Source of the DNA: Lachnospiraceae bacterium
Lineage (GTDB): Bacteria; Bacillota; Clostridia; Lachnospirales; Lachnospiraceae
Length of the DNA: 11,754 nucleotides
Assembly (NCBI GenBank): GCA_902363835.1
Contig: CABJBM010000053.1
Coordinates: 1-11,754 of the forward strand
Direction: 5' to 3'
Below are positions 1-7,037 of this stretch, one piece after another (position 1 is the stretch's first letter; every line of letters starts with the position of its first letter). The translations under genes were made by a program, and so were the position numbers. Below the pieces are notes generated by a model that worked only from the letters and a program-made list of their open reading frames with translations, was not told the origin of the DNA and made no database searches.

Positions 1-1056
<1,056 letters not shown>

Positions 1057-1076
1057 CTTTAACAGAAAGGCAAGAG

Positions 1077-1110
1077 CAGGCGGGAGCTGGCATTCGTCAA
1101 TTTCCGCCTG
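1077..1110 (+). terminator. Possible weak terminator after the collagen-like gene
   Basis: CAGGCGG at 1077-1083 and CCGCCTG at 1104-1110 are exact reverse complements, 20 nt apart. The stem can be lengthened by G-U and A-U pairs. It begins 20 bp after the stop codon. Only a mixed, weakly T-rich stretch follows, so this is not a canonical intrinsic terminator. Confidence 0.35.
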
Positions 1111-1475
1111 TCTAATATGATTTCTCAAGCAATTCTATATCAAAGGCAAGAAAAAACGCTATGCATAGAGGAAAACAAGGCTTTTTATGGATCAAAAAAC
1201 AAATGAAAGCAAAATACAAATCCAGTTTTAGGCGAGCATTGTAATGATACAAGATGCCCTCTGCTATGATTAAATATCGGCATAATTTGACCGTAAGGCT
1301 GTTCCGGCAGGTATATACATATTTGTGAGAACAAGACTCTCGAATAATGAGGCGGGGGTTTTAGCGCTGGCAGCGTTCGTAATCAAAAGCGGCATTTACG
1401 ATATCTCATATTTTGTATCAAAACTTCCTTTAATACGATACCGGAACACTGATATAATAATTATAGGTGATAAGA
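1111..1475. other. AT-rich intergenic stretch, no recognisable gene
   Basis: No reading frame on either strand shows a recognisable family. A plus-strand frame starting with GTG at 1325 runs for about 100 codons, but it overlaps the Xre remnant in another frame and has no clear ribosome binding site. TATAAT at 1453-1458 is a good -10 hexamer 18 bp before the ATG at 1476, with no convincing -35 at 16-18 bp. Confidence 0.4.
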
Positions 1476-1694
1476 ATGAAATTACAAAAACTTTTGCAGG
1501 ATATGTAAATGTCTCATTATCATTTATTAAAAATCAGCAAGATTTCACGGGCAGCTCTTACAAGAATAGCGACTCCCGCTTCATACGAAAAACTGGATAT
1601 TATCATTATTTATCTTGCAGAGCAGTTTGAGGCATATAGAAATACACTTTCATTCTCCGGACTTTTTGTTTTCGACTTCTCTGTGAATCGGTAG
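1476..1694 (+). pseudogene. Remnant of a small Xre-type helix-turn-helix regulator, interrupted by an in-frame stop
   Basis: An ATG at 1476 follows a good Shine-Dalgarno (AGGTGA, 5 bp spacing) and a TATAAT -10 hexamer. It encodes MKLQKLLQDM, then TAA at 1506-1508, and the same frame continues at once from ATG 1509 as MSHYHLLKISKISRAALTRI and onward to the TAG at 1692-1694. The combined protein would be about 72 aa. The MKLQKLL opening plus a SxYxLxKxSxxxRAxLxRI helix-turn-helix pattern resembles the small Cro/C1-type regulators common in Lachnospiraceae. The C-terminal half has no clear match to that family. The in-frame stop suggests a decayed gene; translation restart at ATG 1509 cannot be excluded. 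The family assignment rests on motif memory only. Confidence 0.4.
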
Positions 1695-2501
1695 CACTGT
1701 ATTATTCAACTAAGGGGGCACCTCTGTTGCTCCCGTAATCGTAGCTGAAATGTTGCTGGCAGGATTATTATATGGAATATAATCTGAAAAAATTTATTCA
1801 TATTCCTTAGCTTTTCAATATTAATGTTAGGATAGAATTATGTCAATTCATATGTGGGCCAAGATTTTTTAGCCGAGTAATAATAATACTTAACAAAAAG
1901 AACAGGGCAATCTATCTTGCAATTGAAGATTGTTCAATTGCAAAAATAATAATAATGGCTTATTGTAGAACAATGGAAAGTTTACAGATAATGAGATGTT
2001 CTTGTGGAATTTAAAAAATGAAGTAAATTCGCTGCTAATTGTTTTCGTGCATTAAGGGAATATGGCTGACGCGTTCATTGTTGAAAAGACCGAAGGTGTT
2101 ATTGTCGGTACAAGAATCCTCCCCCTGTACTTACGGAAAATCCCAATTCTAAGGGAGGAGAAGAATGGCCAGGTGAATTCCTGACGCGGGCACTGCAAAC
2201 AGATTGAATTCAATATACAATAGATATTGTTAGAAGCAGTTGTTACGGCACGTTTGAGCCAGGAGACAGCTATAGGAGAATCATAGTGAATCCGGAGAAA
2301 ACCAAAGAAAGAATTATAGTACAAACCATAGAAATAATTTAGGAATCCAATATTCTGCCTAATGTCAATTCGTATCTTGTACTGGATTGAGGTATGTCAA
2401 GAGTTGAATTAAGTTTTAAAATGGTACATATGATGGTTGTATAAAACCAAAAAGACAAGAATATAAAATTTGAATCTGGTGCAGATTGATTAATATTATA
2501 A
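1695..2501. other. AT-rich, apparently decayed stretch without an intact gene
   Basis: No frame gives a recognisable intact protein. A 90-codon minus-strand frame (2052-2324) starts with TTG, lacks a ribosome binding site and resembles no family known to me. On the plus strand one frame around 2096-2337 reads protein-like in places (GGEEWPGEFLTRAL, then SSCYGTFEPGDSYRRIIVNP) with a single TGA between. It could be a decayed gene or chance. Several inverted repeats lie here: 1714-1734 (GGGGGCA/TGCTCCC), 1774-1806 (GGAATAT/ATATTCC) and a perfect 11-bp-arm palindrome at 1917-1943. Confidence 0.4.
1917..1943. repeat. Perfect inverted repeat, 11-bp arms
   Basis: TTGCAATTGAA (1917-1927) and TTCAATTGCAA (1933-1943) are exact reverse complements around the 5-bp spacer GATTG. 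No run of T follows on either strand, so it does not look like an intrinsic terminator. It could be an operator for a lost gene or a remnant of a mobile element. No intact gene lies adjacent. Confidence 0.6.
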
Positions 2502-2663
2502 CATGAGTATGTTTATGATGAGTATTACGACTGCTATATCTGTCCTAATAATGAAATATTAAAATACTCTATTACAAATCGTGATGGCTGCAAGGAGTAT
2601 AAAAGTAATCCCGTTAAATGTAAGGATTGTCCATATTTGCAGCAATACACAGAAAATAAATAA
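2502..2663 (+). pseudogene. Fragment of an IS1182-family transposase
   Basis: A 53-codon open stretch begins just after a TAA at 2499-2501, has no start codon, and ends at TAA 2661-2663. It encodes HEYVYDEYYDCYICPNN, then a segment with NRDGCKEYKSNP and four cysteines (CYIC and CKDC pairs), ending in CPYLQQYTENK. This is the EYVYDEYYDCYxCPNN / NRxGYxEYKSxPxxC region in the middle of IS1182-type transposases of Clostridia, which are normally about 450-550 aa. Neither the N-terminal part nor the C-terminal DDE region is readable around it, and no insertion-sequence ends were found. It is a dead remnant. Confidence 0.7.
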
Positions 2664-2942
2664 GTCAACAATCTGAGCAGATGAGTAATATTATCTGCTA
2701 TTTATCATGCAAAAAAAAGAAAAGGCTACAGTAGAAGTTGTTTAAAAATCCCTGTTGAACCCTTTCTTCTATGCCTTTCTGATATATTCATGGATTATTT
2801 GATAAACTTAACAACATTGCCCTTATAGGGAGTATATCAACCCGCCGGTTCTACCGCCGGCAATGATTTTCGTGTATCGTAAAGATGTAATGAAAGGCAC
2901 CGTGGACTATTTCTCCGGACCCAATTACAGCAAAACAAGATT
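2664..2942. other. Intergenic stretch between transposase remnant and the PTS locus
   Basis: No intact gene. A short hairpin (AGCAGAT/ATCTGCT) lies near 2675-2698 without a T-run. One plus-strand frame from about 2805 to the TAG at 2956-2958 reads protein-like (REYINPPVLPPAMIFVYRKD, then TVDYFSGPNYSKTR) and ends inside the operator described next. I do not recognise it; it may be the tail of a lost gene. The direct repeat CCGCCGG occurs twice around 2842-2860. Confidence 0.4.
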
Positions 2943-2963
2943 GTTTCCTAGCAATTAGGAAAC
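2943..2963. promoter_or_regulatory. Putative operator 1 of the PRD activator (8-5-8 inverted repeat)
   Basis: GTTTCCTA (2943-2950), spacer GCAAT, TAGGAAAC (2956-2963): a perfect palindrome. The same core, TTTCCTA-N5-TAGGAAA, recurs at 6129-6149 before the PTS genes. Its centre lies about 42 bp upstream of a -10-like hexamer, almost the same distance as at the second site. That fits an activator bound just upstream of -35. The pairing with the regulator at 4209-6128 is inferred from location. Confidence 0.75.
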
Positions 2964-2971
2964 AGATTTAC

Positions 2972-3000
2972 TTCCAAACTCTCACTGGACGGATTATAGT
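2972..3000 (+). promoter_or_regulatory. Putative activator-dependent promoter of the DUF871/regulator unit
   Basis: A -10-like TATAGT (2995-3000) is preceded at 17 bp by a poor -35 (TTCCAA, 3 of 6 consensus matches, 2972-2977). A weak -35 downstream of an operator is typical of activator-dependent promoters. The start of transcription would fall near 3007, leaving a leader of about 60 nt. Confidence 0.45.
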
Positions 3001-3011
3001 TAATATCAAAG

Positions 3012-3041
3012 AACCATCCGGCACGTAAGTACCGGCCGGTT
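3012..3041 (+). other. Leader hairpin before the DUF871 gene
   Basis: AACCATCCGG (3012-3021) can pair with CCGGCCGGTT (3032-3041), leaving a 2-nt mismatch in the middle and a 10-nt loop. It lies inside the predicted leader and 10 bp before the AAAGGGG ribosome binding site. No T-run follows. It could stabilise the message or be incidental. Confidence 0.35.
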
Positions 3042-3066
3042 AAACATTAAGAAAGGGGTTATACAT

Positions 3067-4161
3067 ATGGCAAGATTAGGTATTTCCGTTTATCCGGAAC
3101 ATTCTACTGAAGAAAAGGACATGGAATATATCAGAAAGGCAGGGAGGCTGGGATATAAGAGAATCTTCACCTGCCTTTTAAGCGTTGGGGAGAAGAGCAG
3201 GGAAGAGGTAATCGGACGGTTCCGAAGACTGGCGGATGAATCGCACGCCTGCGGTATGGAGATCATACCGGATGTGAGCCCTGCCGTATTCTCCCGACTG
3301 GGAATCTCCTATGAAGACTTATCCGTATTTCAGGAAATGCACGTGGATGGCATCCGTCTGGACGAAGGCTTTGACGGCATGAAAGAAAGTCTTATGACTT
3401 ACAATCCCCAGGGGCTTAAAGTGGAGCTTAATGCCAGCACCAAGCTGGCGTATGTGGAGAATACCATGGATTACCATCCGGATCGTGACAAGCTGATTAC
3501 CTGCCACAATTTTTATCCCCAGAAGTATACGGGATTGAGCCTGAACCATTTTAATATCTGTAATGATAAAATGAAATCACTGGGACTTAAGGTGGCTGCC
3601 TTTGTGTCCAGCAATGCGCCCGGAGCATACGGTCCATGGCCCGTGAATGAGGGACTGTGTACTTTAGAGCTGCACCGGGGCCTTCCCCTTGATTTTCAGG
3701 TGCGCCATCTCTTTGCCACCGGCATGGTAGATGATGTGCTTATTGCCAATGCTTATGCCACTGACGAAGAGCTTAAGGCCTGCGCTGCCCTTAATTCCAG
3801 CCTCCTGACTTTTGGTATCCAGTTGGAAAAGGAGCTGACCCGGAACGAACGCCAGATCCTGGATTATGAGTTCCGCCATGTGGTACGAGGGGATATAAGC
3901 GAGTACATGATCCGTTCCTCAGGCCCCAGAGTCACATTTGCAGACCGGTCCATCCCTGCTGCCAATACCAGGGATTTAAAGCCGGGCGATGTAGTTATCT
4001 TAAATGACGGTTATCCTAAATATAAGGGTGAACTGCAGGTGGTCACTAAAAACATGCCAAATGACGGCCGTAAAAATGTGATCGGCCATATTCCTGAGCA
4101 TGAGCATGTTTTGCTGGATTACGCAAAACCATGGACCGTGTTTGAATTCTGCATCCTCTGA
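3067..4161 (+). CDS. MupG-type 6-phospho-glycosidase (DUF871 TIM barrel plus cyclophilin-like domain)
   Basis: The 364-aa protein has the normal DUF871/MupG family length and is predicted cytoplasmic, with no signal peptide. The N-terminal domain (~1-245) is a TIM barrel opening with LGISVYPEHS and carrying family-like segments VDGIRLDEGFDG (93-104), LNASTK (121-126) and CHNFYPQKYTGLSLNHF (146-162). The rest (~250-364) is the small cyclophilin-like domain. The founding member, MupG of Staphylococcus aureus, hydrolyses MurNAc-6-phosphate-GlcNAc imported by a PTS. The shared theme is hydrolysis of an intracellular 6-phospho-hexosaminide. The start is supported by AAAGGGG 8 bp upstream. It is first in the unit, 47 bp before the regulator gene. 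The PTS genes downstream are of lactose/cellobiose type rather than the MurP type, so the substrate probably differs from that of MupG; the symbol is therefore withheld. Confidence 0.85.
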   Translation: MARLGISVYPEHSTEEKDMEYIRKAGRLGYKRIFTCLLSVGEKSREEVIGRFRRLADESHACGMEIIPDVSPAVFSRLGISYEDLSVFQEMHVDGIRLDEGFDGMKESLMTYNPQGLKVELNASTKLAYVENTMDYHPDRDKLITCHNFYPQKYTGLSLNHFNICNDKMKSLGLKVAAFVSSNAPGAYGPWPVNEGLCTLELHRGLPLDFQVRHLFATGMVDDVLIANAYATDEELKACAALNSSLLTFGIQLEKELTRNERQILDYEFRHVVRGDISEYMIRSSGPRVTFADRSIPAANTRDLKPGDVVILNDGYPKYKGELQVVTKNMPNDGRKNVIGHIPEHEHVLLDYAKPWTVFEFCIL

Positions 4162-4208
4162 GCAGGGGATCTTGCAGAAGAACACAGTAAGAAAAGGAGT
4201 AATGAAAC

Positions 4209-6128
4209 ATGCAGAATAAAAGACAGGTACAGCTGCTTGCCATATTATCTGAGCGGGGAGACTGGATAACCAGCCGGCGCCTGGCCGGTCTTCTGCAGGT
4301 GTCGGACCGGACCATACGTTCTGATGTGGAATCCATTAACAGTCAAATGACCCCTCCTCCCATAGAATCCAGTGTACGGCAGGGCTACCGCATCTGTGAA
4401 AAGGCCAGGATGTCGCCTCTTCCATCAAAAGAATCCCGGGGAGGGGATATTCCCCAGACTCCCGGTGCCCGGTGTGCATACATGATACAAAAGCTGTTAT
4501 TTGAGGTTAAAGAACTGAACCTCACCCTGCTTCAGAGCCAGATCTATGTCAGCGGAGCCTCCATTGACAATGACTTAAAGCGTATACGGAAGATGCTGGA
4601 ACCTTATTCCGGTTTAAAGCTGGTCCGCAATAAGGAATGCATTTCCTTAAAAGGGGATGAGGCCGGAAAACGGCGGTTTTACAGGGATCTGCTCATGGCT
4701 GAGGTACAGGAGAATTTTCTCAACTTAAACATGCTGGCCAATCTGTACAAAGGCTTTAACTTAATTGAGGTAAAGGATATATTTGTGGATGTGCTGAAGG
4801 AATACGATTATTCCATTCATGAATCCATGTTTCCCATGCTTATCCTCCACGCCGGTACCAGCATTGAGAGGATGAGCTGTGCCAACTACATCAGTATGGA
4901 AGAGGAGATGCCGGAACTGGATGATACCATTGAGTATCAGATTTCACGGGACTTTTTTGACCGCATTTCCAAACGCCTTCACATAAAGATCCATGACGGC
5001 GAAGTGGGGATGTTTGCCCTGGTTATCATGGGGAGAAAGGCCTCCAATTATACCGGAGATTTTGTGAATTTCAGCGGTAAGTGGCTCAGCACCAAGAAAC
5101 TGGTAGGCGAGGCTCTGGAGCAGATATACGCTTTGTTTGGGCTGGATTTCCGGCAGGATGGGGACCTGATCGCCGGCCTTAAGATGCATATCCACGGTCT
5201 GGTTGAGCGGGTCAGGAACCAGGTCCGGATGGAGGAGGTGTTTGTGGAAGAGATCAAGCGCAAATACCCTCTGGTCTTTGAGATGGGCATTTATGTGGTG
5301 GAATTTCTGGAAGAAAGGCTTAAGACTCCCATATCCGATGCAGAGAGCTGCTATATTGCCCTCCATCTGGGAGCCGCCAGTGAGCGCATGAAAGCAGAAA
5401 GAAAGTACCGCGCCGTAATGATCCTGCCTCACAACCAGTCTTTCTCCGACATGTGCGTGAAGAAAATTTCCGATATGTTCCGTGAGCGGATGGAAGTGGT
5501 GAAGGTATTTGGTTATTTTGAAGAGGAGGCAGTGTCTTCCATGGATCCGGACTTACTGCTCAGTACATTTCCCCTGGAGCACGGACTTAATGTGGAGACA
5601 GTCTCCATTAACCTGTTTGTGGATTCTGAGACAGAGTCCAGGATTCTCCAGGCCATTAACCGGCTGGATAAAAAGGGATTCCGGCTGGAGTTTTCCTCTC
5701 ATATCAGCAGCCTGATCCGGCGGGAACACTACCACACAGAGGTGAACTGCACCAGCCCGGAGGAAATCATCCGCATGCTGTGCTCCGGCCTGGTACAGGC
5801 CGGTGTTGTGGAGCCGGAATTCACAGATGTTGTATTAAAGAGGGAGCAGATGTCCCCAACCTCTTTTGTGAATACATTTGCCATTCCCCATGCGTTCGGC
5901 GCCTTTGCAAGGAATTCCACCATTGCAGTGGCCCAGTTGAAAAATCCTGTGAAATGGGGGGTATTTGAGGTGCGGCTGGTAATGCTGTTTGCCATCAACA
6001 AAGGGGATGCCAGGCTGATTAAGATCTTCTTTGACTGGATATCCAATATTGTAAATCAGCCTGAGGAGCTGGCAAAATTAGCGGCTCCCTGCGGATATGA
6101 GGAATTTCTTGACCGGATCATGGAGTGA
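4209..6128 (+). CDS. PRD-containing transcriptional activator with HTH, PTS EIIB-like and EIIA domains (LicR/MtlR type)
   Basis: A 639-aa multidomain regulator. Residues ~1-60 are an HTH_11 domain (LAGLLQVSDRTIRSDVESIN). A second HTH-like region spans ~90-150. PRD1 is ~170-275 with His214 (LILHAG); PRD2 is ~290-395 with His327/329 (MHIHGLVERVRNQ) and His386 (ALHLGAASER). An EIIB-like region lies at ~400-490 and an EIIA (mannitol/fructose type) at ~510-639 with the phosphorylatable His561 in FAIPHAFGAF. Such proteins bind DNA and are switched by PTS phosphorylation on PRD and EII domains, coupling transcription to substrate flux. Two oddities: the EIIB-like region has no cysteine where the phospho-site is expected (RAVMILPHNQSFSDM), and the second PRD1 histidine position reads ALVIMG. 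It has DNA-binding HTH domains rather than an RNA-binding antiterminator domain. AAGGAG at 4194-4199 supports ATG 4209. Confidence 0.9.
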   Translation: MQNKRQVQLLAILSERGDWITSRRLAGLLQVSDRTIRSDVESINSQMTPPPIESSVRQGYRICEKARMSPLPSKESRGGDIPQTPGARCAYMIQKLLFEVKELNLTLLQSQIYVSGASIDNDLKRIRKMLEPYSGLKLVRNKECISLKGDEAGKRRFYRDLLMAEVQENFLNLNMLANLYKGFNLIEVKDIFVDVLKEYDYSIHESMFPMLILHAGTSIERMSCANYISMEEEMPELDDTIEYQISRDFFDRISKRLHIKIHDGEVGMFALVIMGRKASNYTGDFVNFSGKWLSTKKLVGEALEQIYALFGLDFRQDGDLIAGLKMHIHGLVERVRNQVRMEEVFVEEIKRKYPLVFEMGIYVVEFLEERLKTPISDAESCYIALHLGAASERMKAERKYRAVMILPHNQSFSDMCVKKISDMFRERMEVVKVFGYFEEEAVSSMDPDLLLSTFPLEHGLNVETVSINLFVDSETESRILQAINRLDKKGFRLEFSSHISSLIRREHYHTEVNCTSPEEIIRMLCSGLVQAGVVEPEFTDVVLKREQMSPTSFVNTFAIPHAFGAFARNSTIAVAQLKNPVKWGVFEVRLVMLFAINKGDARLIKIFFDWISNIVNQPEELAKLAAPCGYEEFLDRIME

Positions 6129-6149
6129 ATTTCCTAAGAGCTAGGAAAT
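6129..6149. promoter_or_regulatory. Putative operator 2 of the PRD activator (8-5-8 inverted repeat)
   Basis: ATTTCCTA (6129-6136), spacer AGAGC, TAGGAAAT (6142-6149): a perfect palindrome starting immediately after the regulator's stop codon. Its core matches operator 1 while the spacers differ, so the arms look selected. It lies 30 bp upstream of the TATAAT at 6180, against 31 bp at the first site. Confidence 0.75.
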
Positions 6150-6152
6150 GCC

Positions 6153-6185
6153 TTTAAGGAAAAAACGGAATCATTGTCTTATAAT
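6153..6185 (+). promoter_or_regulatory. Putative activator-dependent promoter of the PTS unit
   Basis: TATAAT at 6180-6185 is a perfect -10 hexamer. No acceptable -35 lies 16-19 bp upstream (the region reads TTTAAGGAAAAAACGG), consistent with a need for the activator at 6129-6149. Transcription would start near 6192, giving a leader of about 87 nt before ATG 6279. Confidence 0.55.
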
Positions 6186-6211
6186 AATAATTAATTAAGG
6201 CAGCTTATGCA

Positions 6212-6246
6212 AAGATGCAGCAAACAAAACGGTTATGCTGCATTTT
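6212..6246 (+). promoter_or_regulatory. Leader hairpin with terminator-like features before the PTS genes
   Basis: AAGATGCAGCA (6212-6222) pairs along 11 positions (one G-U) with TGCTGCATTTT (6236-6246), with a 13-nt loop. The 3' arm ends in TTTT, followed by GCTTT. It sits between the predicted promoter and the AGGAGG site. It could be a weak attenuator or an mRNA-stabilising element. It also covers the start of the longer frame at 6207, which argues against that start. Confidence 0.5.
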
Positions 6247-6278
6247 GCTTTACATCAATACACGCAGGAGGCAGCAAT

Positions 6279-6617
6279 ATGTTAGAGGACTTAGAAACGA
6301 TCTGCTTTCAAATCATATCCAATGTAGGCGGCGCACGGTCCAGTTACATTGAGGCGATCCAGAAAGCAAAGCATGGGGATTTCAGCGGTGCGGCGGAATG
6401 TATAAAAGCCGGTCAGGAAATGTTTCTGGCAGGGCATGAGGTCCATTTTGAACTGATCCAGAAAGAGGCCCGGGGTGAGGTTGTGGGCAGTTCCCTAATC
6501 CTGATCCATGCGGAAGATCAGCTTATGAGCGCAGAAGGATTTAAAATCGTCGCAGAGGAGATGATAGCCAGCTATAAGAGGATTGCAGAGCTGGAGGAGA
6601 AGGTGGGGAGTAAATAA
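6279..6617 (+). CDS. PTS lactose/cellobiose-family EIIA component
   Basis: The 112-aa protein is the usual size of lactose/cellobiose EIIA, an all-helical cytoplasmic trimer that takes phosphate from HPr on a histidine and passes it to EIIB. The phospho-site is His77 in ILIHAEDQLM (family pattern HAxDxLM), with Asp80 at the usual metal-binding position. I place the start at ATG 6279 because AGGAGG lies 7 bp upstream at 6266-6271 and the protein then begins like its family (MLEDLETICFQIISNVG). The longer frame from ATG 6207 adds 24 residues unlike EIIA, lacks a ribosome binding site and begins just before a leader hairpin. It is the first gene of the PTS unit. Confidence 0.9.
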   Translation: MLEDLETICFQIISNVGGARSSYIEAIQKAKHGDFSGAAECIKAGQEMFLAGHEVHFELIQKEARGEVVGSSLILIHAEDQLMSAEGFKIVAEEMIASYKRIAELEEKVGSK

Positions 6618-6656
6618 TGGAAATAAAAAAATGCAAATAGCAAGGAGGACTTTATA

Positions 6657-6977
6657 ATGAAGCGAGTGTATTTATTTTGCAGTGCAGGAATGTCAACCAG
6701 CATGCTGGCAAGCAAGATGCAGAGCGTAGCCAACCAGCATAACCTTCCCATCGAAGTGGAGGCTTTCCCTGATGGAAAGATCGGCCAGATCATTGATGAG
6801 AAGCATCCGGATGTAATTCTTTTAGGGCCCCAGGTCAAATACCGGTATGGTGAGATTGTGGAAAAGTACGGAAGCACAGGCATCCCCATACAGGTTATTG
6901 ACCAGACGGATTACGGTATGATGAATGGTGAGAAAGTTCTTAAATCTGCCATCAAGCTTTTAAAAGCTTCCAAATAA
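6657..6977 (+). CDS. PTS lactose/cellobiose-family EIIB component
   Basis: A 106-aa cytoplasmic protein with the EIIB P-loop VYLFCSAGMSTSMLASKM; Cys8 is the phosphorylated cysteine. It also has VILLGPQVKYR (53-63), typical of cellobiose-type EIIB. It receives phosphate from EIIA and phosphorylates the sugar bound by EIIC during transport. ATG 6657 follows AAGGAGG at 8 bp. It lies 39 bp after the EIIA gene and 60 bp before the EIIC gene, so the three PTS parts are separate polypeptides in one unit. Confidence 0.93.
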   Translation: MKRVYLFCSAGMSTSMLASKMQSVANQHNLPIEVEAFPDGKIGQIIDEKHPDVILLGPQVKYRYGEIVEKYGSTGIPIQVIDQTDYGMMNGEKVLKSAIKLLKASK

Positions 6978-7037
6978 GTCAAAAAACCAGAACTTCCATT
7001 CATAGCAAAAATAATATAAAACGGGGGAATTACAATC

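Noticed and set aside
2052..2324. A 90-codon minus-strand gene
   Set aside because: It starts with TTG, has no ribosome binding site, and its Trp/Phe/Ser-rich composition resembles no family.
2943..2963. Ribonucleic antiterminator (RAT) target or intrinsic terminator
   Set aside because: It lies upstream of the predicted -10, has no T-run, and the regulator has DNA-binding HTH domains instead of an RNA-binding domain.
4944..5432. A 162-codon minus-strand reading frame
   Set aside because: It lies entirely antisense to the well-supported PRD regulator and has no family features.
6194..6213. Sigma-54 type -24/-12 promoter (GGCAGCTTATGC)
   Set aside because: GG and GC are separated by 8 nt instead of the required 10, and a good -10 hexamer lies just upstream.
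6207..6278. N-terminal extension of the EIIA protein
   Set aside because: No ribosome binding site, residues unlike EIIA, and a strong AGGAGG precedes ATG 6279.
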